Part shown: piece after piece, positions 8,893-17,188 of the stretch | How positions within the stretch are numbered: position 1 is the stretch's first letter | Layout: every line of letters starts with the position of its first letter | Origin: Winslowiella toletana | GTDB taxonomy: Bacteria > Pseudomonadota > Gammaproteobacteria > Enterobacterales > Enterobacteriaceae | DNA length: 64,000 nt | Direction of reading: 5' to 3' | NCBI RefSeq assembly: GCF_017875465.1 | Contig: NZ_JAGGMQ010000001.1 | Span: 2,170,001 to 2,234,000, forward strand | Program-made: the position numbers and the translations under genes | Notes under the pieces: model-generated | Databases searched by the model: none | Told to the model about the DNA's origin: nothing | The model's input: the letters and a program-made list of their open reading frames with translations, nothing else

Positions 8893-9686
8893 TTAAGCAG
8901 CTCGCAGTTGATCATCTTTTTTAGATCACGTGGCGGAATGCCAAAGCGGTTTTTCACATCTCCGGAAAAATGCGATAACGAAGCGTAACCGTGCTTCATC
9001 GCAATGGCCGTCAGATTTTGTTCATCCCCCATAATATCGAGGATGGCGCGAATCAGACGCCAGTCACACATTTCAACTTTTGCTGTATTGCCTAACGCTG
9101 ACTTACTTAAACGGCGGAAATGCGATACGGACAGCCCATAGCGCCCGCCAATTTCACGCAGGGATTTATACTCATCCGAGTGGGTCAGCAAATAATTCAC
9201 AATCCAGTAGCACTCATTATCGCGAATAAGCTGAACAATATTATCCATCCCCGGGCATTTCTTTACGCTCTGACTAATTAGCCAGTATTCGAATTTTTTC
9301 CATGACAGTTGCTGTGGGCGTTTGCAATGACTGAAGCCAAATAGCGTCTCCCGCTTTCTGGTTTTTCCGACCGCGCGGCTTCCGGCATCAATAAAAGCCT
9401 GTAACTTCGCCATGGCGATCACATTGACTTCCACGCCGCTGACACTGCCCGCTTTAATCAGCATTTTTTTACTTTTAACCGCAAACATTCCCGCTTCGCC
9501 GCCGGTTAAATTAAAACGAATATCTTCATCTTGCTGGTTAATGATTATTTCGCAGCCTTGCTCTGCCCCGGCTTCAAACCAGAATAGACGCGTAGTGCCC
9601 GCCGACAGTTCATCACCTGCTGAATAGGTTACCGGAGACAAAAAATCGTCCGCACACATCGCATCTAAGTCCTTTTTATCTGACAT
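8889..9686 (-). CDS. invF: AraC-family type III secretion activator of InvF/MxiE type
   Basis: The 265-residue protein has a divergent N-terminal part and a C-terminal AraC helix-turn-helix pair (about 170-262). Recognisable pieces are YGLSVSHFRRLSKSALG, MKHGYASLSHFSGDVKNRFG and the terminal PRDLKKMI. In Salmonella and Shigella InvF/MxiE works with a chaperone coactivator (SicA/IpgC) to switch on effector genes. Being first in the operon is also the SPI-1 arrangement. The 276 bases upstream, up to the dehydrogenase operon, should hold the operon promoter, but no convincing -35/-10 pair or regulator box was identified. Confidence 0.92.
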   Translation of the reverse strand: MSDKKDLDAMCADDFLSPVTYSAGDELSAGTTRLFWFEAGAEQGCEIIINQQDEDIRFNLTGGEAGMFAVKSKKMLIKAGSVSGVEVNVIAMAKLQAFIDAGSRAVGKTRKRETLFGFSHCKRPQQLSWKKFEYWLISQSVKKCPGMDNIVQLIRDNECYWIVNYLLTHSDEYKSLREIGGRYGLSVSHFRRLSKSALGNTAKVEMCDWRLIRAILDIMGDEQNLTAIAMKHGYASLSHFSGDVKNRFGIPPRDLKKMINCELLK

Positions 9687-9907
9687 CCGCTGAAAGCATT
9701 ATTGGTAATTCGCCAGGCCATTGGCGACGGCGCAATGCACCCGTTTTCTATTCATTATCCCGGGGCAGGGCAAACCAAGCATGATGAATATTTGATTAAA
9801 TATCCTTTGGCGCGTTCAATGGTTTTGAGTACAACAGAAATCGATTTTCAGCTGGGCAGGAGGACAGGATAGTGATTTACGGGGAAGTGGATTTATATTA
9901 AACGCCC

Positions 9908-9946
9908 AAAAAGTCGTCACGATATCCCACAGGCGATCGTGACGAC
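9908..9946 (-). terminator. Rho-independent terminator of the sugar dehydrogenase operon
   Basis: On the minus strand an 11-base-pair perfect stem (GTCGTCACGAT at 9913-9923 pairing with 9936-9946, 12-base loop) is followed by a run of five T (9908-9912). It lies 17 bases after the stop codon of the cytochrome gene and separates this operon from invF. Confidence 0.85.
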
Positions 9947-9962
9947 AGGTGGTGGCTGGCGG

Positions 9963-11345
9963 TTATTTCCTGCGCATGCGTACAATTAACAGCAGTATGA
10001 TGATGGCGACAATCACACCCGCAGCGATCAGATAATTGATATAACGCACAATAAACGGCGCCTCACCACCGTTGCGCAGCGTGGTCACCTGTTCGGCGCT
10101 AATATTCTGATCAATACCGGCAAAGTGGCGGCGGACATACTGGGTTACCGCTGCAATTTGGGCATCATTTAACTGCTGGCCAAAAGCTGGCATGCCGACA
10201 TCACTGTCACTCCCTTTACGATGAATACCGTCGACAATGGTCATCACCAGATTCTGCGCCGTCGCAGCCGAAACCGCGCTATTGTGAGTCAGCGATGGAT
10301 AGAAATTATCGCGCGTTCCCTGGCCTTCAAGCCCGTGACAGCTGGCGCAGGCGCCATTATACAGCTCCGCGCCATGGGTGGAGTGGCTGTCCGCCAGCGA
10401 TGCCTGATCGCCCTGCCCGCTAACCACCTGGTTAATATCAACCGCGGGTGGAGCCGCTGACCGGCTTGCCTGCGGTGTATTAATGGCAGGGATATGCTTC
10501 ATCCACGCCGCGATGGCATTCAGATCGTCATCACCCAGATAGCGGAAACTGTGCTCCACCGCCTCAGCCATCGGGCCAGCAGCCTGTGCTTTGCCTGCCA
10601 GATGGCCGGTCTTCAGATAAGCGGCGATATCGCCCTGGCTCCAGTCGCCAATACCGCTATTATCGGGGGTGATATTGGGGGCATACCAGCCACCCAACGG
10701 GCTACCGGACAGATAGCGGCTGCTGTCTTCCGCCATCATCAGATTGCGTGGCGTATGGCAGGTGCTGCAATGCGCGAGGACATCGACCAGATATTTACCG
10801 CGATTAAGTTGTTCGCTTAACTCAGCCTGTCTGGCGAACGGCTTATCATTGCGGTAAAGCAGATTCCAGCCCCACATAATCTGGCGAATATTAAACGGGA
10901 AACTTAACTCGGTACGGGCGGACGGTGCGCTCTCAACCGGTTTTACGCCATGCATAAAATAGCTATACAAGGCATGCACATCCTGATCGGTCATCCCCTG
11001 ATATGCGGTATAAGGCATCGCCGGGTAGAGATTACTGCCATCCGCAGCGACGCCTTTGCGCAGTGCATCAGCAAACTGCTGCTCACTGTAATTCCCGATG
11101 CCATACTGCTTTGACGGCGTAATATTGCTGGCGATAATGCGTCCCATCGGCGAATCGATGGCATATCCGCCGGCGAAAGGGGCGCCATCTTCGCTGGTCT
11201 GGCGGTGACAGGCGCCGCAATCTGCAGCGACCGCCAGATATTCACCACGCTTGATTAACGCCTGCTGATCAGCGCTTTCGGCAGCAGCGGCGCCCCATCC
11301 GGCCAGCAGTAGTGTAGTGAGCAGAATGTTGTGCGAGATCTTCAT
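9963..11345 (-). CDS. Triheme cytochrome c subunit of membrane-bound FAD sugar dehydrogenase
   Basis: The 460-residue product has a signal peptide (cleavage near AAAESADQQ) and three CxxCH haem-c motifs: CGACH (about residue 43), CSTCH (about 193) and CASCH (about 333). A C-terminal membrane anchor follows (YLIAAGVIVAIIILLLIVRM, then RRK). It is the electron-transfer subunit that passes electrons from the periplasmic flavoprotein to ubiquinone, as in gluconate 2-, 2-ketogluconate and sorbitol dehydrogenases. It is last in a three-gene operon, two bases after the flavoprotein gene. The sugar oxidised cannot be read from this subunit. Confidence 0.93.
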   Translation of the reverse strand: MKISHNILLTTLLLAGWGAAAAESADQQALIKRGEYLAVAADCGACHRQTSEDGAPFAGGYAIDSPMGRIIASNITPSKQYGIGNYSEQQFADALRKGVAADGSNLYPAMPYTAYQGMTDQDVHALYSYFMHGVKPVESAPSARTELSFPFNIRQIMWGWNLLYRNDKPFARQAELSEQLNRGKYLVDVLAHCSTCHTPRNLMMAEDSSRYLSGSPLGGWYAPNITPDNSGIGDWSQGDIAAYLKTGHLAGKAQAAGPMAEAVEHSFRYLGDDDLNAIAAWMKHIPAINTPQASRSAAPPAVDINQVVSGQGDQASLADSHSTHGAELYNGACASCHGLEGQGTRDNFYPSLTHNSAVSAATAQNLVMTIVDGIHRKGSDSDVGMPAFGQQLNDAQIAAVTQYVRRHFAGIDQNISAEQVTTLRNGGEAPFIVRYINYLIAAGVIVAIIILLLIVRMRRK

Positions 11346-11347
11346 GG

Positions 11348-12937
11348 TTAAATCTCCCGATCAATAATTTCTGCTGCACGAATACTGAGCGTAACACCCG
11401 TCAGGGTTGGATTGATCACGCCGGATGCCGGGATAACACCGGTAGTGGCGAGGAACAGGTTGCTGTGATCCCAGCTGCGGCACTCGTGATTCACTACAGA
11501 GTCCTGCGCCTTATCACCCATAATCACCGTTCCCATTAAATGGTCGCGGTTTTGCCAGCCAGTGTTATCTTCGATAACCGTGCCGCCCATCAGGCTGACA
11601 AACTTTTTATAGTCGGCATCAACCACCAGTTTGGCGGCTTTCACATAATCATCGACTTCGTAATTCACCGTCAGCATCGGAATACCCAGCGCATCTTTGC
11701 GCGTGGTGCTGGGACGCACGGTATTGCTGGCATGGGGCAGGATTTCAAATACCGTGGAGATATCCACCCAGCGCGCGGCCTGGTGGCGCAGTTGTTTATC
11801 CAGCTCACTGCCCAGTACACCCTTAGCAATCAGACGCTGAGCGATGGTCATATTGGGAACGTTATTGGAAATTGCATGCTTTATTGCCGCATGACGCTGA
11901 CGGAAGCCACCATCGCGATAGTTAAAAATCCCGCCCTGCTGCACCGCGCCCCGACCTGGCCAGACCGGTTCGTCAGCAATAAATTGCAGTCCCATCCCGG
12001 TGTGATCCATCAGGTTGCGACCTACCTGATCGGAACTGTTGGCCACATCAGAAATCAGCAACAGCTTAGGCGTCTCCAGACCGTGGGCCGCCACAATAAA
12101 ATACTTCGCTGTCAGGCGCTGATCTTCGCCTTTTGAACTGCGGATATGGACGGCAACAATCTTATTGTCCGCCCCTTTTTCCAGTTTCCATGCAGTGGCA
12201 TCGGTCATCAACCGGGCGCCCGCATCCTCGGCGTGCTGGGCATGTTTATCACCGCTATACATCGATCCAATCGGACAGACCGGCATGCAGTTATTATTGC
12301 CGCTACAGGCCGGACGACCATCATAGGGTCGGGTGGCGCGGGCATTAGGCTCATGGATAAAGTTATAACCAGCCGGGCTGATACGGCTTTTCAGGCGCTG
12401 AAACAGATAGGTTTCGCCCTCTGGCTCCATCGGATAGGGCTGCGAACGCGGTGGAAAAGCGCTGCCGCCCTGGCCGCTCTGATCATCGGTATCACTACCG
12501 CAGACTCCCAGCGCTGCTTCCGCTTTGACGTACCAGGGTTCCAGCTCGCTGTACTCTATTGGCCAGTCACGGCCGACGCCATACAGCGATTTCAGTTTCA
12601 TATCGTTCGGCAGATAACGCCAGCAGGCTGATGCCCAGTGCCAGGTGGTGCCGCCCACCAGTTTTAACATGCCTGGGCGGAATTCAAACGACCCGGTATT
12701 TTCAATATATTGTTCGTCGTAAGAGTGATGCGCCCAGGGCTGATTGGGATAAGGCGAATTATAATTGGCTTTTTTGGACGAATTACGGAAGTTCTCAACA
12801 ATTTTCCAGCGCGGTATTTTCTCTCCCGCCTCCAGAATAATCACCGATTTCCCTTTACGGGCAAGAGTGGTGGCGGCATTGCTGCCCAGCGCACCTGAAC
12901 CGATCACAATAACATCGGCATCATATTGTTTGCTCAT
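11348..12937 (-). CDS. GMC-family FAD flavoprotein subunit of membrane-bound sugar dehydrogenase
   Basis: This roughly 530-residue glucose-methanol-choline oxidoreductase has an N-terminal FAD-binding fold (VIGSGALGSNAATTLARKGK). A cysteine cluster CSGNNNCMPVCPIG near residues 211-224 is typical of the dehydrogenase branch carrying an iron-sulfur cluster. The C-terminal region HSNLFLATTGVIPASGVINP holds the usual catalytic His/Asn neighbourhood. It would be the catalytic subunit, exported with the Tat-bearing small subunit because it has no signal of its own. The start is taken at MSKQYDADV (12935-12937); a GTG four codons upstream (12949) is possible. Substrate candidates are gluconate, 2-ketogluconate or sorbitol. 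Confidence 0.92.
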   Translation of the reverse strand: MSKQYDADVIVIGSGALGSNAATTLARKGKSVIILEAGEKIPRWKIVENFRNSSKKANYNSPYPNQPWAHHSYDEQYIENTGSFEFRPGMLKLVGGTTWHWASACWRYLPNDMKLKSLYGVGRDWPIEYSELEPWYVKAEAALGVCGSDTDDQSGQGGSAFPPRSQPYPMEPEGETYLFQRLKSRISPAGYNFIHEPNARATRPYDGRPACSGNNNCMPVCPIGSMYSGDKHAQHAEDAGARLMTDATAWKLEKGADNKIVAVHIRSSKGEDQRLTAKYFIVAAHGLETPKLLLISDVANSSDQVGRNLMDHTGMGLQFIADEPVWPGRGAVQQGGIFNYRDGGFRQRHAAIKHAISNNVPNMTIAQRLIAKGVLGSELDKQLRHQAARWVDISTVFEILPHASNTVRPSTTRKDALGIPMLTVNYEVDDYVKAAKLVVDADYKKFVSLMGGTVIEDNTGWQNRDHLMGTVIMGDKAQDSVVNHECRSWDHSNLFLATTGVIPASGVINPTLTGVTLSIRAAEIIDREI

Positions 12938-12964
12938 GGCGTTGCTCACATAAGAATAAAATAA

Positions 12965-13486
12965 TTAATCGTTTTTTATTGTGGCTGGCGGCTGCGTCCA
13001 GTAATTAGTGTGTCCGCGTGAATAAGTGGGAATAACCGTGGCATCAATAGTCGGGGCATACATCAGCGCATCGGTATAAGTCACAAAACGGGTATTATCG
13101 ACAGCGCGCATGGATACCGGCGTACCGGTAAAACCGAGATACCAGGCTGATACGATTTTCTTAATCGCTTCACTGGCCAGACGGTTTTGCATAATGGGAT
13201 GATTATTTAACTGATCAACATCGGTGATACTGGCGCGCTGCAGCGCATCGGTCAGCGCATGCATTTTTACTATAAAATCAGCATCCTCCGCTGCCAGACA
13301 GTGAAGCGCGCGTGCCGATACCACCTGACTGAGCGCAGCGCGACGAGTTAACAATTTTGACAGGGTGCTGAACACGTTCAGGTCAGAATTGGCTGCGGGA
13401 AGGGATGCCCATGACAGCGTCGGCGTCAGGGCGGCGAATCCACACATTGCGGCGCCTGAAATAAGGACCTGCCTGCGAGTTATCAT
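12965..13486 (-). CDS. Sugar dehydrogenase small subunit (FAD-SLDH family) with Tat signal
   Basis: The 173-residue protein opens with a twin-arginine signal (ITRRQVLISGAAMCGFAAL) and ends with features of the sorbitol/2-ketogluconate dehydrogenase small subunit family: AWYLGFTGTP, a YTDALMYAP segment and PTYSRGHTNYWTQPP. Small subunits of this kind escort the flavoprotein through the Tat pathway and stabilise it. Length and motifs fit this family better than the longer gluconate-2-dehydrogenase subunit 3 family, so the complex is more likely of the SldSLC/KgdSLC type. It is the first gene of the operon, with a CRP-like site just upstream. Confidence 0.87.
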   Translation of the reverse strand: MITRRQVLISGAAMCGFAALTPTLSWASLPAANSDLNVFSTLSKLLTRRAALSQVVSARALHCLAAEDADFIVKMHALTDALQRASITDVDQLNNHPIMQNRLASEAIKKIVSAWYLGFTGTPVSMRAVDNTRFVTYTDALMYAPTIDATVIPTYSRGHTNYWTQPPATIKND

Positions 13487-13898
13487 ATAGACCTGTTGGA
13501 CTGAAACAATAAAAGGTGATTTATCTCACATTGTTTATAAAGTTCTGTAAAGAATATTTAACTTTTAAAATGTTGCAAAGAGTAAGGATATTTCCCGATA
13601 AGTTAATAAATGAAAAGATAATTTAATTAATAACCGCAACTAACAACCGTTTTTTTCGCCGCGCTGTTTAGCATCGGCAATAACGGTAATTATCATGATT
13701 AATAATGGACGGGATGAGGTAAAAGTGGTCAGACAGGCAGGAAATAACAACGTAATTTAGCAACTGAACAGATTAGCGCGGGCGGCGAAAAAAATTAAAC
13801 CGCTTACAGGAGTAATAGTGATAAACGGCATAGCAGAACAGACCCACTATGCCCGATAATTGCATCATCCGGGTGCATACTGCCCGCTGTCGGCGCAG
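13487..13898. other. Intergenic region upstream of sugar dehydrogenase operon
   Basis: These 412 bases separate the dehydrogenase small subunit from the downstream end of the esterase gene; both genes are on the minus strand. The right-hand part is A+T-rich and probably contains the dehydrogenase promoter. The CRP-like site is listed separately. No ORF with both a good start and a useful length was found; a 13-codon frame behind AGGAG at about 13809 was not considered a gene. Confidence 0.5.
13515..13530 (-). promoter_or_regulatory. CRP-like binding site upstream of sugar dehydrogenase operon
   Basis: Read on the minus strand the site is TGTGAGATAAATCACC, matching the CRP consensus TGTGA-N6-TCACA at nine of the ten conserved positions. 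It lies 29-44 bases before the small-subunit ATG. That is close for an activator site, so it may overlap the promoter or transcript start. Confidence 0.5.
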
Positions 13899-14819
13899 CT
13901 ACGCCGACATCCAGGGATCGCGCCGCCGCTGATGCTCCAGCCAGATGGCATAAACTTCATCCCATAGCGCCGCTGGCGTTCCCGCCCGGCCAAGGCCAAA
14001 ACCGTGACCGCCCTGAGTAATGGTCACCAGTTCGACTGGCACGCCAGCTCTGCGGCAAGTCTCTTTCATGATCATCGCATTATGCGGATTTGCCGTATGA
14101 TCGTCCTCCGCATGCGCCATAAACAGCGGCGGAAAGGCTTTGGTGACATAGTTCTGCACTGACCAGCTGGCTTCGGCTGCCACACTGGCCTTATGCCCGA
14201 CCAGCTCGAGGTGCGTGACAGTCTGATTGTAGGGCGCTTCCAGCGTAATCACCGGATAGATCAACCCGACGCTATCAACGCCCGGCACGATATCATCCAG
14301 CTCATCCTGCGGCGCATACGAGGCGAAATCGGGCCGCGCCGCGGCCATGCCAAACAGATGGCCACCGGCAGAAAAGCCCAGCAAGTGAACCTGTTTTTCC
14401 ATCGCCCGCACCATGCGAATCGCGCGCTGCGCATCCTGCAACGCCACCATTTTACCGTCATGCCAGCCTTCACCGGGCAGGCGATAGCTAAGCACATAGG
14501 CAGTAAAACCGTGATGATTCAGCCAGCGCGCCACCGGCCAGGCTTCACGCGCCATGCCAATCCAGCGATAGCCGCCACCGGCCGCGATCAGTACCGCTGC
14601 GCCGTTGGGATTTTCCGGTTTAAAGCGTTGAATGGTTGGGCTGACAATATTAAACCATGAGCCATTCTGGGTAATGCGCATATCCCCGCTCGGTCCACCA
14701 CCGCCTGGTGGGTCGTCAGGCCATAACGGAATAAGATCTTCTCTGGCAAAAATTTATCCGGTGCTCATAGACAGCAAAGTGGCGCCGGTGGCCAACAAAA
14801 ACCGACGACGACTAATCAT
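13899..14819 (-). pseudogene. Alpha/beta hydrolase (acetyl-xylan-esterase-like) with in-frame stop in its Tat signal
   Basis: An uninterrupted frame of 260 codons (13899-14681) encodes an alpha/beta hydrolase: LIAAGGGYRWIGMARE (oxyanion region), the nucleophile motif GFSAGGH, Asp in AHAEDDHT and His in TQGGHGFGLG. The frame continues upstream to an ATG at 14817-14819 that encodes a twin-arginine signal (MISRRRFLLATGATLLSMSTG). It is interrupted by TAA at 14754-14756, after which the same frame reads IFAREDLIPLWPDDPP. The original product was therefore an exported esterase of about 306 residues. Either the gene is inactive for export, translation restarts at the ATG at 14679-14681 (preceded by AGCGGGG) to give a cytoplasmic enzyme, or the stop is a sequence error. 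Confidence 0.8.
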
Positions 14820-15173
14820 GTTGCATTTCCATCATTCTCTGTAGCGATTACACCAACGAGCAAAACGCCCTGGCCATTACTGAGACAGGAGCAAAGTTAT
14901 TGTAAGGTGCAAAGAAGGTGCCAGAGTTGATTCCGGCAGTTATCTGACGTTATTGCTCTCAGCGAGCATTTCTGCGCCGGGCACACTTCTGCCAATGGCT
15001 GCGCCATTACGGTGTGTTACGGAGAAAGAATGAAAGGATTAACGTCCGCCCTATATCACCATATTTTTGGCAATTTCCATAGACCAAAGCGGAAATAGTT
15101 ATGTTAATTATACGTGAATAATATAAGTCATTTTTAATGCTGCGCCAGCCCATCTCGCCACGGGCTTTCTTTT
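14820..15173. other. Intergenic region between esterase and Lrp-type regulator
   Basis: These 354 bases should contain the esterase promoter on the minus strand. No protein-coding frame was found. Near the right end there is a plus-strand hairpin with a T tract (listed separately) that has no plus-strand gene upstream. Confidence 0.4.
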
Positions 15174-15175
15174 TT
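15147..15175 (+). terminator. Orphan rho-independent terminator on the plus strand
   Basis: AGCCC (15147-15151) pairs with GGGCT (15162-15166) across a 10-base loop, followed by TTTCTTTTTT to 15175. It ends right at the stop codon of the minus-strand Lrp-type gene. The nearest upstream genes are all on the minus strand, so it would end either an unannotated plus-strand RNA or read-through transcription. Confidence 0.5.
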
Positions 15176-15635
15176 ACAGCAATGGCAGTTCGGTGGTCTG
15201 TTTATAACACTGCATCGGAATATCCGTTTTGATACTGGATACGCCGCGAATGCGTGTCAGATGATTGATTTGCAGCTGGCGATAGTCGTCAAGGCTGGCG
15301 GTAATCACCCGCAACAGATAATCACAATCGCCCGCCATCAGATGACATTCAACCACTTGCGGTAATTTCATAATTTCCGCGGCAAAATGATCGACGGTTT
15401 CTGCATCCTGTTTTGACAACCAGACGCGGGTGAATACCGTGACGTTGCGTTCCACTTTCGCGCCATCGACCAGCGCCACGTAGCCTTTAATCACGCCGCT
15501 CTGTTCCAGCTGTTTTACCCGACGTAAACAGGGAGAGGGGGAAAGACCAACCTCGCGCGCCAGATCAATATTCTGCATACGGCCATCGCGCTGTAAGGCA
15601 TTAAGGATTTTGCGATCAATAATATCTAAGCTCAT
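15174..15635 (-). CDS. Lrp/AsnC-family transcriptional regulator
   Basis: The 153-residue product starts at MSLDIIDRKILNALQRDGRM; an upstream in-frame ATG would add 12 unrelated residues, so it was not used. An N-terminal winged helix (about 4-60, with SPSPCLRRVKQLEQSGVI as recognition helix) is followed by a C-terminal ligand-sensing RAM domain (about 68-145, HLMAGDCDYLLRVIT). Such proteins sense amino acids and often regulate a divergent exporter. Here azlCD begins 125 bases away on the other strand and is the obvious candidate target. Confidence 0.93.
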   Translation of the reverse strand: MSLDIIDRKILNALQRDGRMQNIDLAREVGLSPSPCLRRVKQLEQSGVIKGYVALVDGAKVERNVTVFTRVWLSKQDAETVDHFAAEIMKLPQVVECHLMAGDCDYLLRVITASLDDYRQLQINHLTRIRGVSSIKTDIPMQCYKQTTELPLL

Positions 15636-15760
15636 GGGCGATAAATTCCAGTATATCCATAAATATGGCATTTAAATGCCAATTGTTAACCTTACACTGG
15701 CATATTAGCAACCCAATTTCACGTAAAAAAACATATAATGCATCTCCATCAGGAGGTGAT

Positions 15761-16510
15761 ATGAGTTTAACAGGGTCGCTCTGGCGTGATGCCAGCAATA
15801 TAACAATGAAATCAGAGTTTTGGCGAGGTGTACGCGCCAGTTTGCCGATGCTGCTGGGCGTGGTGCCGCTGGCGCTGGTACTGGGCGCCCAGGCGGCAAA
15901 GAGAGGGTTTAGCGCCCTTGAGCTACCGCTGATGACCGGACTCAATTTTGCCGGCGGTTCAGAGCTGGCGGCGATTGAACTCTGGACTCACCCCCCGCAG
16001 ATCCTGGTAATTATGATGGTCACCTTTCTGATTAACAGCCGCCATATTTTGATGGGCGCCGCCATTGAGCCGCATTTGCGCCATCTGCCACCGCATAAAG
16101 CTTTCGCCGCGCTGTTTTTTATGACGGATGAGAGCTGGGCGATGGGCATGGCCGATGCCGCGAAACGCCGTCAGCAAGGGCTGAACCGATCGTTTAGCGT
16201 GCCTTATTATGCTGGCGTCTCCGCCGCGTTATATATCGTCTGGGTGCTGTTTACCACCTCAGGCGTGCTGCTCGGCCCGCTGATTGGCGATATCAGCCAG
16301 TGGGGCTTTGATATGGCGTTTCCGGCGATTTTCCTTGTACTGCTGCGCGGCATGTGGCGCGGATTCCATGCGGCACGCCCGTGGATGGTGAGCCTGCTGA
16401 TGGCCGCCGCCACCTGGCATCTGTTTCCTGGCGCGTGGTATGTGCCGGTCGGCGCGCTGTCAGGCGTGGTTACCGCCATCCTGTTAGCGGAGAAAAAATA
16501 TCATGATTAG
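15761..16510 (+). CDS. azlC: AzlC-family branched-chain amino acid exporter, large subunit
   Basis: The 249-residue membrane protein matches AzlC/YgaZ: PMLLGVVPLALVLGAQAAKRG near the N-terminus, NFAGGSELAAIELW and NSRHILMGAAIEPHLR. With AzlD it forms a two-component inner-membrane exporter of branched-chain amino acids (valine in the E. coli YgaZH case). The start is fixed by a near-perfect ribosome site AGGAGGTGAT directly before the ATG at 15761. The stop overlaps the azlD start by 8 bases. Probably controlled by the divergent Lrp-type regulator. Confidence 0.93.
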   Translation: MSLTGSLWRDASNITMKSEFWRGVRASLPMLLGVVPLALVLGAQAAKRGFSALELPLMTGLNFAGGSELAAIELWTHPPQILVIMMVTFLINSRHILMGAAIEPHLRHLPPHKAFAALFFMTDESWAMGMADAAKRRQQGLNRSFSVPYYAGVSAALYIVWVLFTTSGVLLGPLIGDISQWGFDMAFPAIFLVLLRGMWRGFHAARPWMVSLLMAAATWHLFPGAWYVPVGALSGVVTAILLAEKKYHD

Positions 16511-16799
16511 CGGCATCACTGTATTAACCATTTTTCTGATGGCCAGTGTGACCTGGCTGACACGGGTAATTGGCTATATTGGTTTACGCAACCGTGAACT
16601 GGGGCCGCGCGCCCGTGCGGTAATGGATGCGGCGCCGGGTTGTGTACTGATTTCGGTTATTGCGCCCTATTTTGCCACCGATAAACCGGCAGATCTGCTG
16701 GCGATTATTATCACGCTGCTGGCCGCCAGCCGCTTCTCACTGCTTCCCACCGTCGTGACTGGCATTACCTCCGCCGCACTGTTGCGTCATCTGCTCTAG
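16503..16799 (+). CDS. azlD: AzlD-family branched-chain amino acid exporter, small subunit
   Basis: The 98-residue protein has about three to four membrane segments and the AzlD signature near its N-terminus (WLTRVIGYIGLRNRELGPRA), followed by AAPGCVLISVIAPY. It overlaps azlC by 8 bases and is the small partner of the exporter. Slightly shorter than E. coli YgaH (111 residues), with no sign of damage. Confidence 0.9.
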   Translation: MISGITVLTIFLMASVTWLTRVIGYIGLRNRELGPRARAVMDAAPGCVLISVIAPYFATDKPADLLAIIITLLAASRFSLLPTVVTGITSAALLRHLL

Positions 16800-16814
16800 G
16801 TTGTCGTACTACGG

Positions 16815-17147
16815 CTACGGCAGGGGATGATTTTCGCGGTACTGACCCGGCGTAATACCATACTGCCGTTTAAAAGCCTTATGGAAGGTTTCATGAGACG
16901 GGAAACCATGAGATAAGGCCACCGCGAGGATCGGTCCGGGCTGGGTGCGTAGCATTGTCGCTGCCGCCTGTAACCTTTTCTGCCGGCAATAAGCCGCTAA
17001 TGGCTGGCCGGTAGTCTCGCGAAAAATACGCTGTACATGCCATTTTGAATAGCCGGACTTCTCTACAAAGTCATCAATTTTCAGACGATTATCGATATTC
17101 TCATCAATCCAGACTAGCAAGTCAGACACGATATTATCCCTGAACAT
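16815..17147 (-). CDS. MarA/SoxS/RamA-type small AraC-family activator
   Basis: The 110-residue protein consists only of the double helix-turn-helix DNA-binding unit, like MarA, SoxS and RamA: WIDENIDNRLKIDDFVEKSG, YSKWHVQRIFRETTGQPLAAY, then a second helix-turn-helix with SHGFPSHETFHKAFKRQYG and TPGQYRE. Single-domain members turn on efflux and stress genes in proportion to their own abundance. The gene lies 41 bases downstream of the tetR-type gene on the same strand, so it is probably co-transcribed with and controlled by that repressor. Confidence 0.9.
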   Translation of the reverse strand: MFRDNIVSDLLVWIDENIDNRLKIDDFVEKSGYSKWHVQRIFRETTGQPLAAYCRQKRLQAAATMLRTQPGPILAVALSHGFPSHETFHKAFKRQYGITPGQYRENHPLP

Positions 17148-17188
17148 TGTGCACTCCGGTTTTTAAAGTATCTGTGAAACCCGGACGA

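Noticed and set aside
11540..12136. 198-codon plus-strand ORF
   Set aside because: Antisense to the flavoprotein gene, no ribosome site, no recognisable protein features; a codon-bias shadow.
15100..15175. RprA-like small RNA
   Set aside because: The terminator has a GCCCATCTC stretch like the end of RprA, but the upstream sequence shows none of the RprA helices.
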